Shown piece after piece: positions 16,755 through 24,947 of a stretch of 64,000 nucleotides of DNA (within the stretch, counting starts at the first letter, position 1; each line of letters starts with the position of its first letter). Below the pieces are notes generated by a model that made no database searches, was not told the DNA's origin, and was given only the letters and a program-made list of their open reading frames with translations. Made by a program: the position numbers and the translations under genes. The DNA lies in NCBI RefSeq assembly GCF_041435495.1, contig NZ_CP108644.1, positions 5,503,501-5,567,500 of the forward strand, read 5' to 3'. The stretch is from Streptomyces sp. NBC_01116 (GTDB taxonomy: Bacteria; Actinomycetota; Actinomycetes; Streptomycetales; Streptomycetaceae).

Positions 16755-18065
16755 ATGGCGGAGACAAGCGCAACCACAGTGACAGGGGAGCCGGCCTCCC
16801 GACCACGTAAGTCCAGCTGGAAGTACATCGGCCCCGGCATCGTCGTCGCGGCGACCGGGGTCGGGGCCGGTGACCTGGTCGCGACGCTCATCGCGGGCAG
16901 CAAGTTCGGATACACCCTGATGTGGGCGGCGGTGATCGGCTGCGTCGTCAAGATCTCGCTCGCCGAGGCGGCCGGCCGCTGGCATCTGGCGACCGGCCGC
17001 ACACTCTTCGACGGCTGGCGCAGCCTGGGCCCCTGGACCACGGTGTACTTCGCGGTCTACGTGGTGCTCTGGGGCTTCATCTACGGGGCGACGGCCATGT
17101 CCTCCAGCGCCCTGCCCATCGTGGCGCTGTTCCCCGACGGCCCCGGGCTGAAGTTCTGGGCGATCGTCACCGGGCTGATCGGGCTGGCCTTCGTCTGGTT
17201 CAACCGGTACGCCGTCTTCGAGAAGGTCATGACGGTCCTGATCGGCATCATGTTCGTGGTGGTCGTGTACGTGGCCGCCCGCGTCGTGCCGGACGTCGGG
17301 GCGTCGTTCGCCGGGCTGCTGCCCGTGCTCCCGGACGGCTCGCTCCTCTACACCCTCGGGCTGATCGGCGGCGTCGGCGGCACGATCACCATGGCCGCGT
17401 ACGGCTACTGGGTCAACGCCAAGGGCTGGAGCAACTCCTCCTGGATGAAGGTGATGCGGCTCGACAACCGGGTCGCCTACATCACCACCGGCGTCTTCGT
17501 CGTGGCGATGCTCATCGTCGGCGCCGAGCTGCTGCACGCCACCCAGGTCGCCCTCACCTCCGGGGACCGGGGCCTGATCGACCTGGGCAAGGTCCTGGAG
17601 GACCGCTTCGGCACGGGCACCGCGAAGCTCTTCCTGGTGGGCTTCTTCGCCACGTCGTTCTCGTCGCTGATCGGCGTCTGGCACGGGGTCAGCCTGATGT
17701 TCGCCGACTTCGTGGAGCGGTTCCGGGCTCCGGCGGCCGGTGCGGCGGAGGCCGGGGAGCACGAGGGGGCGGACGTCGCCGAGCGCCGCCAGCGGTCGCT
17801 GCCGTTCCGCGCGTACCTCCTGTGGCTGACCTTCCCGCCGATGACCCTGCTCTGGCTGGACGAGCCCTTCGGCCTGGTCATCGCCTACGGGGTGCTCGGC
17901 GCGTTCTTCATGCCGTTCCTCGCCCTGACCCTGCTCTGGCTGCTCAACTCCTCCCGTACGCCGGGGGAATGGCGCAACGGATGGGTCAGCAACGGGATGC
18001 TCGCCCTGTCCGGGCTGCTGTTCGTCGTGCTGTGCGTCCAGCAGGTGCGCGACCTGCCCTGGTGA
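16755..18065 (+). CDS. Divergent NRAMP-like membrane transporter
   Basis: A 436-residue protein with about 11 membrane helices and the NRAMP/LeuT-like order. Canonical NRAMP metal-binding motifs are absent: helix 1 has GVGAGD (35-40) where DPGN is expected, and helix 6 has GGVGGTITMAAYGYW (204-219) without the MPH motif. It is therefore unlikely to carry Mn2+ or Fe2+ in the standard way. This actinobacterial branch is often labelled divalent metal transporter from overall similarity. The start ATG 16755 has a poor ribosome binding site. It is divergent from the methyltransferase gene. Confidence 0.8.
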   Translation: MAETSATTVTGEPASRPRKSSWKYIGPGIVVAATGVGAGDLVATLIAGSKFGYTLMWAAVIGCVVKISLAEAAGRWHLATGRTLFDGWRSLGPWTTVYFAVYVVLWGFIYGATAMSSSALPIVALFPDGPGLKFWAIVTGLIGLAFVWFNRYAVFEKVMTVLIGIMFVVVVYVAARVVPDVGASFAGLLPVLPDGSLLYTLGLIGGVGGTITMAAYGYWVNAKGWSNSSWMKVMRLDNRVAYITTGVFVVAMLIVGAELLHATQVALTSGDRGLIDLGKVLEDRFGTGTAKLFLVGFFATSFSSLIGVWHGVSLMFADFVERFRAPAAGAAEAGEHEGADVAERRQRSLPFRAYLLWLTFPPMTLLWLDEPFGLVIAYGVLGAFFMPFLALTLLWLLNSSRTPGEWRNGWVSNGMLALSGLLFVVLCVQQVRDLPW

Positions 18066-18136
18066 CCGGTGGCCCTGTGGCCCGGTGCCTTGCTGACCCG
18101 GTGATCCGGTGACCGGGTGGTCGCGGACGTAACGCC

Positions 18137-18166
18137 GCAGCGCCGCCGGGGGAGCGGCGGCGCTGC
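18137..18166. terminator. Hairpin between convergent nramp-like and chitinase genes
   Basis: GCAGCGCCGCC and GGCGGCGCTGC form a perfect 11-bp stem with an 8-nt loop, placed 72 nt after one stop and 25 nt before the other. Likely a bidirectional terminator. Confidence 0.65.
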
Positions 18167-18190
18167 AGGTTCCGGGGTGGTGCGGTGTCG

Positions 18191-19912
18191 TTACGGCAGG
18201 CTGCGGACGTGCGGGCCGACCGCCTTCGACCAGGCGAACCCGGCCGTCGCGTCCCAGTTCGTCGACCAGGTCATCGCGCCGCGCAGCGACGGGTAGGTCT
18301 TGGACGGCTTGAACGAGCCGCAGTTGGTGCCCTTGGCGAGGCAGTCCAGCGCCGCGTTCACGATGGACGGGGAGACGTAGCCGCTGCCCGCGCCGCGGGT
18401 GGAGGCGGGAACCCCGATGCCGACCTGGGACGGGTCGAGGCCGCCCTCCAGCTGGATGCAGGCGAGCGCGGTGAGGAAGTCCACCGAGCCCTGCGAGTAG
18501 ACCTTGCCGTCACAGCCGAGCATCGAACCGCTGTTGTAGTACTGCATGTTGACGACGGTCAGGATGTCCTTGACGTTGAGCGCCGTCTTGAAGTACTCAC
18601 CCGACGTCGACTGCATGTCGATGGTCTGCGGGGCCATCGTGAGGACCAGCCCGGGGCCCGCCTTCGCCGACAGCTGGCGCAGCGCCTTCGTCATGTAGGT
18701 GGCGTTGAGGCCGTTCTCCAGGTCGATGTCGACCCCGTTGAAGCCGTAGTCCTGCATCAGGGCGTACACCGAGTTGGCGAACGCGGTGGCGGAGGCGTCG
18801 CTGTCGATGCGGACCGTGCCCAGCTCGCCGCCGATCGAGATGATGACGTTCTTGCCGGCCGCCTGCTTGGCCTTGATGTCCGACCGGAACTGCGCGTCGG
18901 TGTAGCCGTTCAGCCCGGCGGTGTCCAGGTTGAAGGTGACCGCGCCCTGGGTCGCCGTGGCGTCCGCGAAGGAGACCGCGATGATGTCGTAGTCGGCCGG
19001 GACGTCGCTGAGCTTCTGGACGGCCGCGCCGTTGTTGAAGTTCTGCCAGTAGCCGGTCACCGCGTGCTTGGGCACGGTGGTCACCGGACCGGTGCCGTTC
19101 TTGGCCGTACGGGCGCTGACGGCGGCCGACTTGACCGACTCACCGGCCGCGTTGGTGGCGCTCACCGAGAACTGGTAGGCGGTGTCCGCGGTGAGGCCCG
19201 TGACCGTCGCCGAGGTGCCGGTGGAGGTGGTGGCCTGCACACCGTCCCGGTACACCTTGTAGCCCGTGGCGCCGGAGACGGCGTTCCAGGACAGGGCGAC
19301 GGAGGAGGTGGTCGTGGCGCCCGCCGCGAGTCCCGCCGGAGCGGCCGGGATGACCGGGCCGGGCTCCTCGCCGCCACCGCCGTCGGGGCCGGTCACCTCG
19401 AAGTCGTCGGCGAGGTAGGCGGCCTGGCCGTACCAGCCGTGGGTGTAGACGGTCACCGAGGTGGTGTTCGCGCCGGTCTTGAAGCTGGTGGACAGCTTGG
19501 TCCAGGTGGTGGAGCCCGGCGTCCAGGTGGAGACGTCGGTGGTTCCGGTGCCGCTCACGCCGAGGTAGGCGTAGCCGCCCTGCACCCAGGAGCTGAGCGC
19601 GTAGGTCGAGTTGGGCTTCACCTTGACGGCCTGCGAACACTTGGCGTTGTCCTGGCCGGCCGGGGTGGCCTTCAGCGCGGACGTGCCGCCGTGCACGGGG
19701 GAGGAGACGATGGCGCCGCTGTTCCCGGCGCAGGTCCAGTTGGCGAGGCCCGACTCGAAGCCCGCGTTCTTGGCGTTGTTGACGTCGGCCGCCTGGGCGG
19801 TGCTGACGAGGCCGGTGACGGTCAGGGCCGCTGCCGCGATGACGGCCATGGTGCCGCCGAGCACGGGACGGGAGCGGCGCCTTCTGCGACTGCTGCCTGC
19901 GGAGCGTTCCAC
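18191..19912 (-). CDS. chiD: Secreted GH18 chitinase with CBM and fibronectin III domain
   Basis: A 573-residue exported chitinase that cleaves chitin to chitooligomers outside the cell. Order: twin-Arg-rich signal peptide 1-41 (RRRRR-type n-region, AQA cleavage), a carbohydrate-binding beta-sandwich about 43-175, a fibronectin III domain about 188-270, and a GH18 barrel about 282-570. The catalytic line reads NGVDIDLEN with D395, D397 and acid E399; SIGGELG (359-365) is the other GH18 motif. GTG 19912 has GGAGGA upstream. Regulation by DasR and chitin is suggested by the promoter site at 20220. From memory it matches S. coelicolor ChiD. Confidence 0.92.
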   Translation of the reverse strand: MERSAGSSRRRRRSRPVLGGTMAVIAAAALTVTGLVSTAQAADVNNAKNAGFESGLANWTCAGNSGAIVSSPVHGGTSALKATPAGQDNAKCSQAVKVKPNSTYALSSWVQGGYAYLGVSGTGTTDVSTWTPGSTTWTKLSTSFKTGANTTSVTVYTHGWYGQAAYLADDFEVTGPDGGGGEEPGPVIPAAPAGLAAGATTTSSVALSWNAVSGATGYKVYRDGVQATTSTGTSATVTGLTADTAYQFSVSATNAAGESVKSAAVSARTAKNGTGPVTTVPKHAVTGYWQNFNNGAAVQKLSDVPADYDIIAVSFADATATQGAVTFNLDTAGLNGYTDAQFRSDIKAKQAAGKNVIISIGGELGTVRIDSDASATAFANSVYALMQDYGFNGVDIDLENGLNATYMTKALRQLSAKAGPGLVLTMAPQTIDMQSTSGEYFKTALNVKDILTVVNMQYYNSGSMLGCDGKVYSQGSVDFLTALACIQLEGGLDPSQVGIGVPASTRGAGSGYVSPSIVNAALDCLAKGTNCGSFKPSKTYPSLRGAMTWSTNWDATAGFAWSKAVGPHVRSLP

Positions 19913-20031
19913 TGGTTCCTCCGTGGGGAGTTGGTGGCCTGGCGGGGGTCGTGCAGGAGTGCCGTACGGACGACGGGCCGGGGCTGCACGGGGTGGGCCG
20001 GGCGGAGCGGGGGGCCGTGACGGTGCATCAC

Positions 20032-20123
20032 GGTGAAGCGGGGTGAAGCGGGGTGAAACGCGGTGGGTCGGGGGTGAAGCGCCGCGCATCAGGGTGAAGC
20101 GCTGTGCATCGGGGGGTGAAGCG
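20032..20123 (-). repeat. GGTGAAGCG tandem repeats in the chiD leader
   Basis: About six copies of GGTGAARCG are spread over 92 bp, three of them in direct tandem with a 10-bp period. Two are preceded by GCATCA or GCATCG. They lie between the inferred chiD promoter and its start codon, so they would be transcribed as CGCTTCACC units in the 5' leader. Confidence 0.65.
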
Positions 20124-20219
20124 GGGGTGTCGTGCGGCAGTGGGGCAAGGGGTGCTGAACCGGGGACGATGAACACGGGGTGTCCTGCCGGGAGCGGTGG
20201 CCACCGCTTGGCGCATAAA

Positions 20220-20251
20220 ACTGGTCCAGACCAATCAAGTTGTCAAGACCT
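20220..20251 (-). promoter_or_regulatory. chiD promoter with DasR-type element and chitinase direct repeat
   Basis: ACTGGTCCAGACCA (20220-20233) fits the DasR-responsive element consensus ACTGGTCTAGACCA. A second, degenerate 12-bp copy (TTGTCAAGACCT) lies at 20240-20251, reproducing the paired direct repeats known upstream of Streptomyces chitinase genes. On the minus strand TTGACA (20241-20246) is a good -35 and the DasR site falls between it and a TTTTAT-like -10, so bound DasR would block RNA polymerase. The implied leader is about 290 nt. Confidence 0.8.
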
Positions 20252-20648
20252 TTGGCGGTGAAAAGCCTTCCGCGAAGGCCGGCGCGGGGCCGCGCGGCCT
20301 ACCGTGCGGCGGGGGCCCGAGGGGCCGCGGAGAGTGCCGGACCGGGGTTTTTTCCGCCGGGAGCGGCCTCGCGACCGTACATCGCCCCCCGCACGGGTGA
20401 TCTTGCGGCCGTTCTTCGAACGGTCACGGAAACGCCCTTACGAAAAGGAGGCCGGCCCCCGGGAATCGCGTCTGACGTGCGCGAATGGGTACCTGATCAA
20501 CGACCGGACGCAGGATTCGGTAACGCTGCGCAGCGATAGCCGAGTTGGGCGGAATCGATTTCGTCCCGTTTAGCACCCGGGCCCCGTAGGAACGGTGTTC
20601 GCATGGTGCCGTACTGGTCTCCGATAACTGTTCTCTGCCTGGTGAGAC

Positions 20649-21620
20649 GTGGCTAAAGTGCTGGGTCAGGAGCACGGAGCAGGAGCGATTGCGGCCGACG
20701 TCCCCACGTCGACCGGAGCCGAAACGGGGAAGAGCGTGCCGACCGCAATAGCAGTGACGAGCGCAGACCTGGTGCTGCCGCCCATCGACCAGCAGACGCC
20801 GACCGCCGCTCTGCTCCAGGCCCCCGAGGCCCAGGTGCTGGAGCTGGCGATCGGCGACATGCACCTGCTGCTGGAGCAGCACGGGTATGTGATCGCCCTC
20901 TATCCCGCGAGCATCCGTCCCGAGCACGAACGTCGCCTGCACTCGATCCGCTCGGTGCTGGAGAGCGACCGGATCGCCCTGGTCAAGGTGGACCTCCCTC
21001 CCCTCGGCCTCGCCGTACTGGTGCGCCAGCTGCGGCAGTTGTCCATCTGCGACTTCAGTCCCGGGGTGGTCGCCTCCGCCGCCCGGCTGCTCTCGCACTA
21101 CATCCACGCGGGCGCCCTCCTCAACTCCGTCGCCCGCCTCGACCGGGTCCCGGTCAGCCTCAAGAGCCACGCCACGTCCTGGGTCCCCGGATCGCAGTTC
21201 GTCGTGCTCGCCGGACCCGAGTCGCAGCTGCTGAAGGTGGGCCCGACCGTCGAACCGCCTGCGGGACCGGACTTCGGCACGCATCTTCTGGTCGCCAAAG
21301 GGAATCTGCAGTCGGACTGGGTACAGGAGACCCTCGCGCCCGCCTGGAAGGTCCAGGCCATTCACGATGCCACGATCCCGTCCGACTCACCGCGCTGGTG
21401 GGGCACGGGAAAGCTGGTGGAGTTCGCCGCCCATCTCCCGGACCTCTCCGTGCTCTACCAGCTGGTCTCCTCCGTGCGCCGGGAGAAATGCCACTGGTGC
21501 GCCATGGAACTCATCGGCGACCGCTGCGCATTCTGTTCCGCCCCACTCGCGTCCGCGGAGAACCACATGCTCCCCACCGGTGTCCTCCACCAGGGAGCCG
21601 GCGAATCGCCGGGCCCCTAG
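20649..21620 (+). CDS. Conserved actinobacterial protein with C-terminal zinc ribbon
   Basis: A 323-residue soluble protein I do not recognise. The end has a four-cysteine cluster, KCHWCAMELIGDRCAFC, which should bind zinc. The middle is regular alpha/beta (GDMHLLLEQHGYVIALYPASIRPEHERRLHSIRSVLES) and contains QLSICDFSPGVVASAARLLSHYIHAGALLNS. GTG 20649 is the start in the best-supported frame. It stands alone just before the Tad locus, separated by 309 nt, so a link to pilus assembly is possible but unproven. Confidence 0.65.
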   Translation: MAKVLGQEHGAGAIAADVPTSTGAETGKSVPTAIAVTSADLVLPPIDQQTPTAALLQAPEAQVLELAIGDMHLLLEQHGYVIALYPASIRPEHERRLHSIRSVLESDRIALVKVDLPPLGLAVLVRQLRQLSICDFSPGVVASAARLLSHYIHAGALLNSVARLDRVPVSLKSHATSWVPGSQFVVLAGPESQLLKVGPTVEPPAGPDFGTHLLVAKGNLQSDWVQETLAPAWKVQAIHDATIPSDSPRWWGTGKLVEFAAHLPDLSVLYQLVSSVRREKCHWCAMELIGDRCAFCSAPLASAENHMLPTGVLHQGAGESPGP

Positions 21621-21929
21621 CGAGACCGCTCCTCCGCGCAGGACCCGCTCCTCCCGGTTCCTGCCCGCACTGCCCGCACTCCCTCTACGAGACCGCCCCC
21701 AGTCCCCGCAGTCCCCCCAGTCCCAGCAGTCCCCGCACGAGACCTTCCCCGCTCAGGCCGGCCCGCGGCAGCGCGCCACCGCAGATGTAAGCGCGTAACC
21801 GCTCCACTTCACCACCGCTCCACCGCTCACCGTTCCACCGCAGATGTATGCGCGTAACCGCTCCACCGCACCGCCCACCCTGTCCGCTGTCCGTCCCACG
21901 CATCCGATTCGAACGAGGTTGTCCGGACC
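21621..21929. other. Intergenic region upstream of the Tad operon
   Basis: It contains C/T-rich runs of CCCCAGTCC type at 21690-21740 and a 32-bp direct repeat at 21776-21807 and 21835-21866. The Tad operon promoter should be here. Confidence 0.6.
21776..21866 (+). repeat. 32-bp direct repeat upstream of cpaB
   Basis: The stretch beginning CCACCGCAGATGTAAGCG occurs at 21776-21807 and again at 21835-21866 with a single A/T difference, a start-to-start distance of 59 bp. It ends about 64 nt before the cpaB start. Two near-identical boxes here suggest tandem binding sites for a regulator. Confidence 0.75.
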
Positions 21930-22637
21930 ATGAACTCCCGCCAGCGCCGCGGCGTGATACTCCTGCTCCTGTCGGTCCTGTGTGCCTTCGCGGCCTTCGC
22001 CGGCGTGCTCTCGGTGATCAGCGACGTCAAATCGAAGGTCGGACCCGAGGTGACGGCGTACCAGCTGAAGACCGACGTGGCTCCGTACACCGCCCTGAAC
22101 AGCGGCCAGTTCGAGAAGATCACGATGCCCGAACGCTGGCTCTCGAAGAACGCCGTGACCGACCTCCAGGAGGTCGATTCGAAGATCGCGGTCACCGAGC
22201 TCCGCAAGGGCTCGCTGCTCCAGTCGGACATGATGGTCCGCAAGCCCGAACTCCGGGCCGGTGAGCAGGAGATCGCCATCATGATCGACGCCTCCACCGG
22301 CGTCGCGGGCAAGATCACCCCCGGCGCGACGGTCAACATCTACGCCACGTTCGCCGGTGAGCAGCAGGGCGCCGCGGCCCAGTCCAAGGTCATCGTCTCC
22401 AACGCCAAGGTGCTGGACGTCGGCGAGCTGACCGCGCTCGACCCCAGCGCGGACGACCGCGGCACCCGGGCGACCGAGGCCGTGCCGATCACCTTCGCCC
22501 TGAACACGCTGGACACCCAGCGCGTCGCCTACGCCGAGTCGTTCGCGGAGCACGTGCGCCTCGCGCTCGTCGCGCCGGGCAGCGACGGCACCATCCGTCC
22601 GGGGGACCGCACCTACACGCTCGACAAGGACAAGTGA
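21930..22637 (+). CDS. cpaB: CpaB/RcpC Flp pilus assembly protein (SAF domain)
   Basis: A 235-residue protein with an N-terminal membrane anchor (GVILLLLSVLCAFAAFAGVLSVI) and an exported SAF/CpaB domain (AVPITFALNTLDTQRVAYAE, DRTYTL). CpaB proteins take part in Tad pilus export. It is the first gene of the main Tad run, 7 nt before cpaE. ATG 21930 is the start. Confidence 0.85.
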   Translation: MNSRQRRGVILLLLSVLCAFAAFAGVLSVISDVKSKVGPEVTAYQLKTDVAPYTALNSGQFEKITMPERWLSKNAVTDLQEVDSKIAVTELRKGSLLQSDMMVRKPELRAGEQEIAIMIDASTGVAGKITPGATVNIYATFAGEQQGAAAQSKVIVSNAKVLDVGELTALDPSADDRGTRATEAVPITFALNTLDTQRVAYAESFAEHVRLALVAPGSDGTIRPGDRTYTLDKDK

Positions 22638-22644
22638 GGATGGG

Positions 22645-23958
22645 ATGACCACCAGAATCCTCCCCGCCGTCGGTGACCTCGACGCGGCCCGCTCCGTCAC
22701 CACCCTGCTCAGCCAGCTGCCCGACGCCGAACCCGCGCCCCCGGTCGGCGACTCGACCCAGCTCATCGACACCCTGGCCCGCCTCGCGGGCGAGGCGATC
22801 GACGAACTGCCCGAGGTGGTGCTGGTCCACGAGCGGATCGGCCCGGTGCCGGCCCTGGAGCTGGTCCGGGAGGTGTCGATGCGCTTCCCGTCCGTGGGCG
22901 TCGTCATGATCACCGCGGACGCCAGCCCGAGCCTCTTCGCCGACGCGATGGACTCCGGGGCGCGCGGCCTCGTCGCCCTCCCGCTGAGCTACGAGGAACT
23001 GGCCAACCGCGTCCAGGCGGCCGCCCAGTGGTCCTCCGGCGTACGCCGCCACCTCACCTCCGCGAACGACGTCTTCACCGGCCCCGGCGGCACGGTGGTC
23101 ACGGTCACCGGCGCGAAGGGCGGGGTCGGCGCGACCGTCACCGCCATCCAGCTCGCCCTGGCCGCGCAGGCGTCCGGCAACACGGTGGCCCTGGTGGACA
23201 TGGACCTCCAGACCGGGGACATCGCGTCCTTCCTCGACGTCCAGTTCCGGCGCTCCCTCGTCGACCTCGCCCTGATCACCGACATCTCGCCCCGGGTGCT
23301 GTCCGACGCGGTGTTCTCCCACTCCACCGGCCTCGCCCTGCTCCTCGCCCCCGGCGAGGGCGAACGCGGTGAGGAGGTCAGCGACCGCTCGGCCCGCCAG
23401 ATCGTCAGCGCGCTCCGCACCCGCTACGAGATCGTCGTCATCGACTGCGGCGGCCAGATGAACGGGGCCAACGCCGCGGCCATCGAGATGGCGGACGTGG
23501 CCCTGCTGGTCACGACCCCGGACGTGGTCGCGGTGCGCGGCGCGAAACGCATCGTACGGATGTGGGAACGGCTCCAGATCCGCAAGGCCGAGGAGACGAT
23601 CACCCTCGTCAACCGCTTCACCCGCAACACCGAGATCCAGCCGCCGCTGATCCAGAAGATCACCGGCACCCGGGTCGCCTCGGCGGCGGTCCCCGCGAAC
23701 TTCAAGGAGCTCCAGGCGTCCATCGACTCCGGACGCCTGCACGAGCTGGACGCCAAGAGCACGGTCAAGCAGGCGCTCTGGGGCCTGGCCGGAGAGCTGG
23801 GCATCGTCAAGGAGAGCGCGACGGCGAAGAAGAGCGGCAGCGCCCTGGTCAAGAAGAGCAGCGGCGCCTTCAAGAACGACCGGGGCTCGATCGGACGCCC
23901 GCGCCGCCGGCGCGACGGCTCCGGCCGCGGGCCCGGAGACTCCGAGGGGACACGTTGA
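22645..23958 (+). CDS. cpaE: CpaE/TadZ-like ParA-family localisation ATPase
   Basis: A 437-residue cytosolic protein. Residues 1-135 are a receiver-like domain; a MinD/ParA-type ATPase follows. The Walker A loop at about 155-165 reads GAKGGVGATVT, keeping the signature deviant lysine but not the P-loop K before T, as is common in TadZ. Later LVDMDLQTGDIASFLD and VVIDCGGQMN are ParA-like. TadZ positions the Tad machine at the membrane. The last 60 residues are basic and Ser/Gly-rich. Confidence 0.86.
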   Translation: MTTRILPAVGDLDAARSVTTLLSQLPDAEPAPPVGDSTQLIDTLARLAGEAIDELPEVVLVHERIGPVPALELVREVSMRFPSVGVVMITADASPSLFADAMDSGARGLVALPLSYEELANRVQAAAQWSSGVRRHLTSANDVFTGPGGTVVTVTGAKGGVGATVTAIQLALAAQASGNTVALVDMDLQTGDIASFLDVQFRRSLVDLALITDISPRVLSDAVFSHSTGLALLLAPGEGERGEEVSDRSARQIVSALRTRYEIVVIDCGGQMNGANAAAIEMADVALLVTTPDVVAVRGAKRIVRMWERLQIRKAEETITLVNRFTRNTEIQPPLIQKITGTRVASAAVPANFKELQASIDSGRLHELDAKSTVKQALWGLAGELGIVKESATAKKSGSALVKKSSGAFKNDRGSIGRPRRRRDGSGRGPGDSEGTR

Positions 23959-23961
23959 GCG

Positions 23962-24414
23962 ATGACCACCACAAGGACGGCACGGAGCGGCATACGGGGG
24001 CGGATCACCGCCCTACGTGACCGCCGGTACGGAGGCCGGGTCCGGGGCCGGAACCGGGACCGCGGACAGACCGCGGTCGAGTTCCTGGGCATGACCCCCT
24101 TCATCATCCTGATCATGCTCGTGCTCTGGGAGTGCGCGCTGATCGGCTACACCTTCAGCCTCGCGGGCAACGCGGCGGACGTGGGCGCGCGCAAGGGCAG
24201 CGGGGCGGAGTTCGCGCCCGGATCCGCCTGCCGGGAGGGCGCGCTGAAGGATCTGCCCGACGCCTGGACCGAGGGTGTTGTCGTCAAGTGCCGCGGGGGC
24301 AGCCGCCTGTACGAGGCCACGGTGGAGCTGAAGGTCCCGGTGCTGGTGCCGGGCCTGTTCGACCTCGACACCAAGATCAAGGGCACGGCCGGATCGCCGA
24401 GGGAGGACCAGTGA
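23962..24414 (+). CDS. TadE-like pseudopilin 1
   Basis: A 150-residue membrane protein with a prepilin leader: basic N-terminus, cleavage expected between G35 and Q36 in RDRGQTAVEFLG, then a hydrophobic helix (MTPFIILIMLVLWECALIGYT). Glu at +5 after cleavage is present. The exported part has two cysteines. TadE-type minor pilins are processed by the A24 peptidase, here probably the gene at 45177. It starts 3 nt after cpaE. Confidence 0.84.
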   Translation: MTTTRTARSGIRGRITALRDRRYGGRVRGRNRDRGQTAVEFLGMTPFIILIMLVLWECALIGYTFSLAGNAADVGARKGSGAEFAPGSACREGALKDLPDAWTEGVVVKCRGGSRLYEATVELKVPVLVPGLFDLDTKIKGTAGSPREDQ

Positions 24415-24824
24415 TGACGACGACGCGTCCGCACGGCGAGCGCACCCGTCCCGCACGCGCGGGGGACGACCGGGGCCAGGTCGCCATGGAGTACCTCGGC
24501 TTCCTCCCGCTGCTGCTCCTCGTCGCGATGGCGGCGATCCAGCTGGGTCTGGCCGCGTACGCCGCCAACCAGGCGGGCACGGCCGCGCGCGCCGGAGCCC
24601 GTACGGAAGCCAGCGTGGACGCCCGGGGAAGCGGCCGTTCCAACGCCAGCGACGCCGTGAGCGACTGGGTGGAGGAGGGCGGATTCCGCTACCGCAAGAG
24701 CGGCGGACGGGACATCACGGTCACCGTCCGGGTCAAGGTGCCCTCCGTGGTGCCGGGACTGGACGACTGGTGGGCCGAGCGGAGCACGACCATGCCCAAC
24801 GAGAAGTCCCGGATCCGTTCCTGA
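24414..24824 (+). CDS. TadE-like pseudopilin 2
   Basis: A 136-residue second TadE-type protein. The prepilin site is G21/Q22 in DDRGQVAMEYLGFLPLLLLVAMAAI. Its ATG overlaps the previous stop (TGATG), so the pair is translationally coupled and probably used in similar amounts. The exported part ends with PSVVPGLDDWW, like the VLVPGLF of the first TadE-like protein, suggesting an old duplication. Confidence 0.84.
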   Translation: MTTTRPHGERTRPARAGDDRGQVAMEYLGFLPLLLLVAMAAIQLGLAAYAANQAGTAARAGARTEASVDARGSGRSNASDAVSDWVEEGGFRYRKSGGRDITVTVRVKVPSVVPGLDDWWAERSTTMPNEKSRIRS

Positions 24825-24947
24825 CCCCGCCACCTCCACTCCCGCTCGCACCCCACCCCCACCCGCACCTCCGGCCCCGGTCCTGACCCGGCCGGACCTG
24901 ACCTGCCGGACCAGCACCGTCCGCGAACACCGAGGAGAGCTACGCCG

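Larger units (their letters stand above)
19913..20648. other. 736-nt intergenic region between chiD and a divergent gene
   Basis: From left to right it holds the long chiD leader with GGTGAAGCG tandem repeats (20032-20123), the chiD promoter and DasR-type site (20220-20251), then about 400 nt of GC-rich and later less GC-rich DNA with a CCGTTC-TTC-GAACGG stem (20409-20423) and a good AAAAGGAGG with no reading frame behind it (20443). No gene is supported. Confidence 0.6.

Noticed and set aside
20443..20540. Small gene after the AAAAGGAGG sequence in the chiD upstream region
   Set aside because: A fine Shine-Dalgarno-like sequence is followed by no start codon with coding bias.
20578..20590. 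GGGCCC sites elsewhere (for example near 20580, 21612 and 46100) as extra pilus boxes
   Set aside because: They lack the TTGGG start and the 6-nt and 2-nt spacing; single GGGCCC sites are frequent at this GC content.
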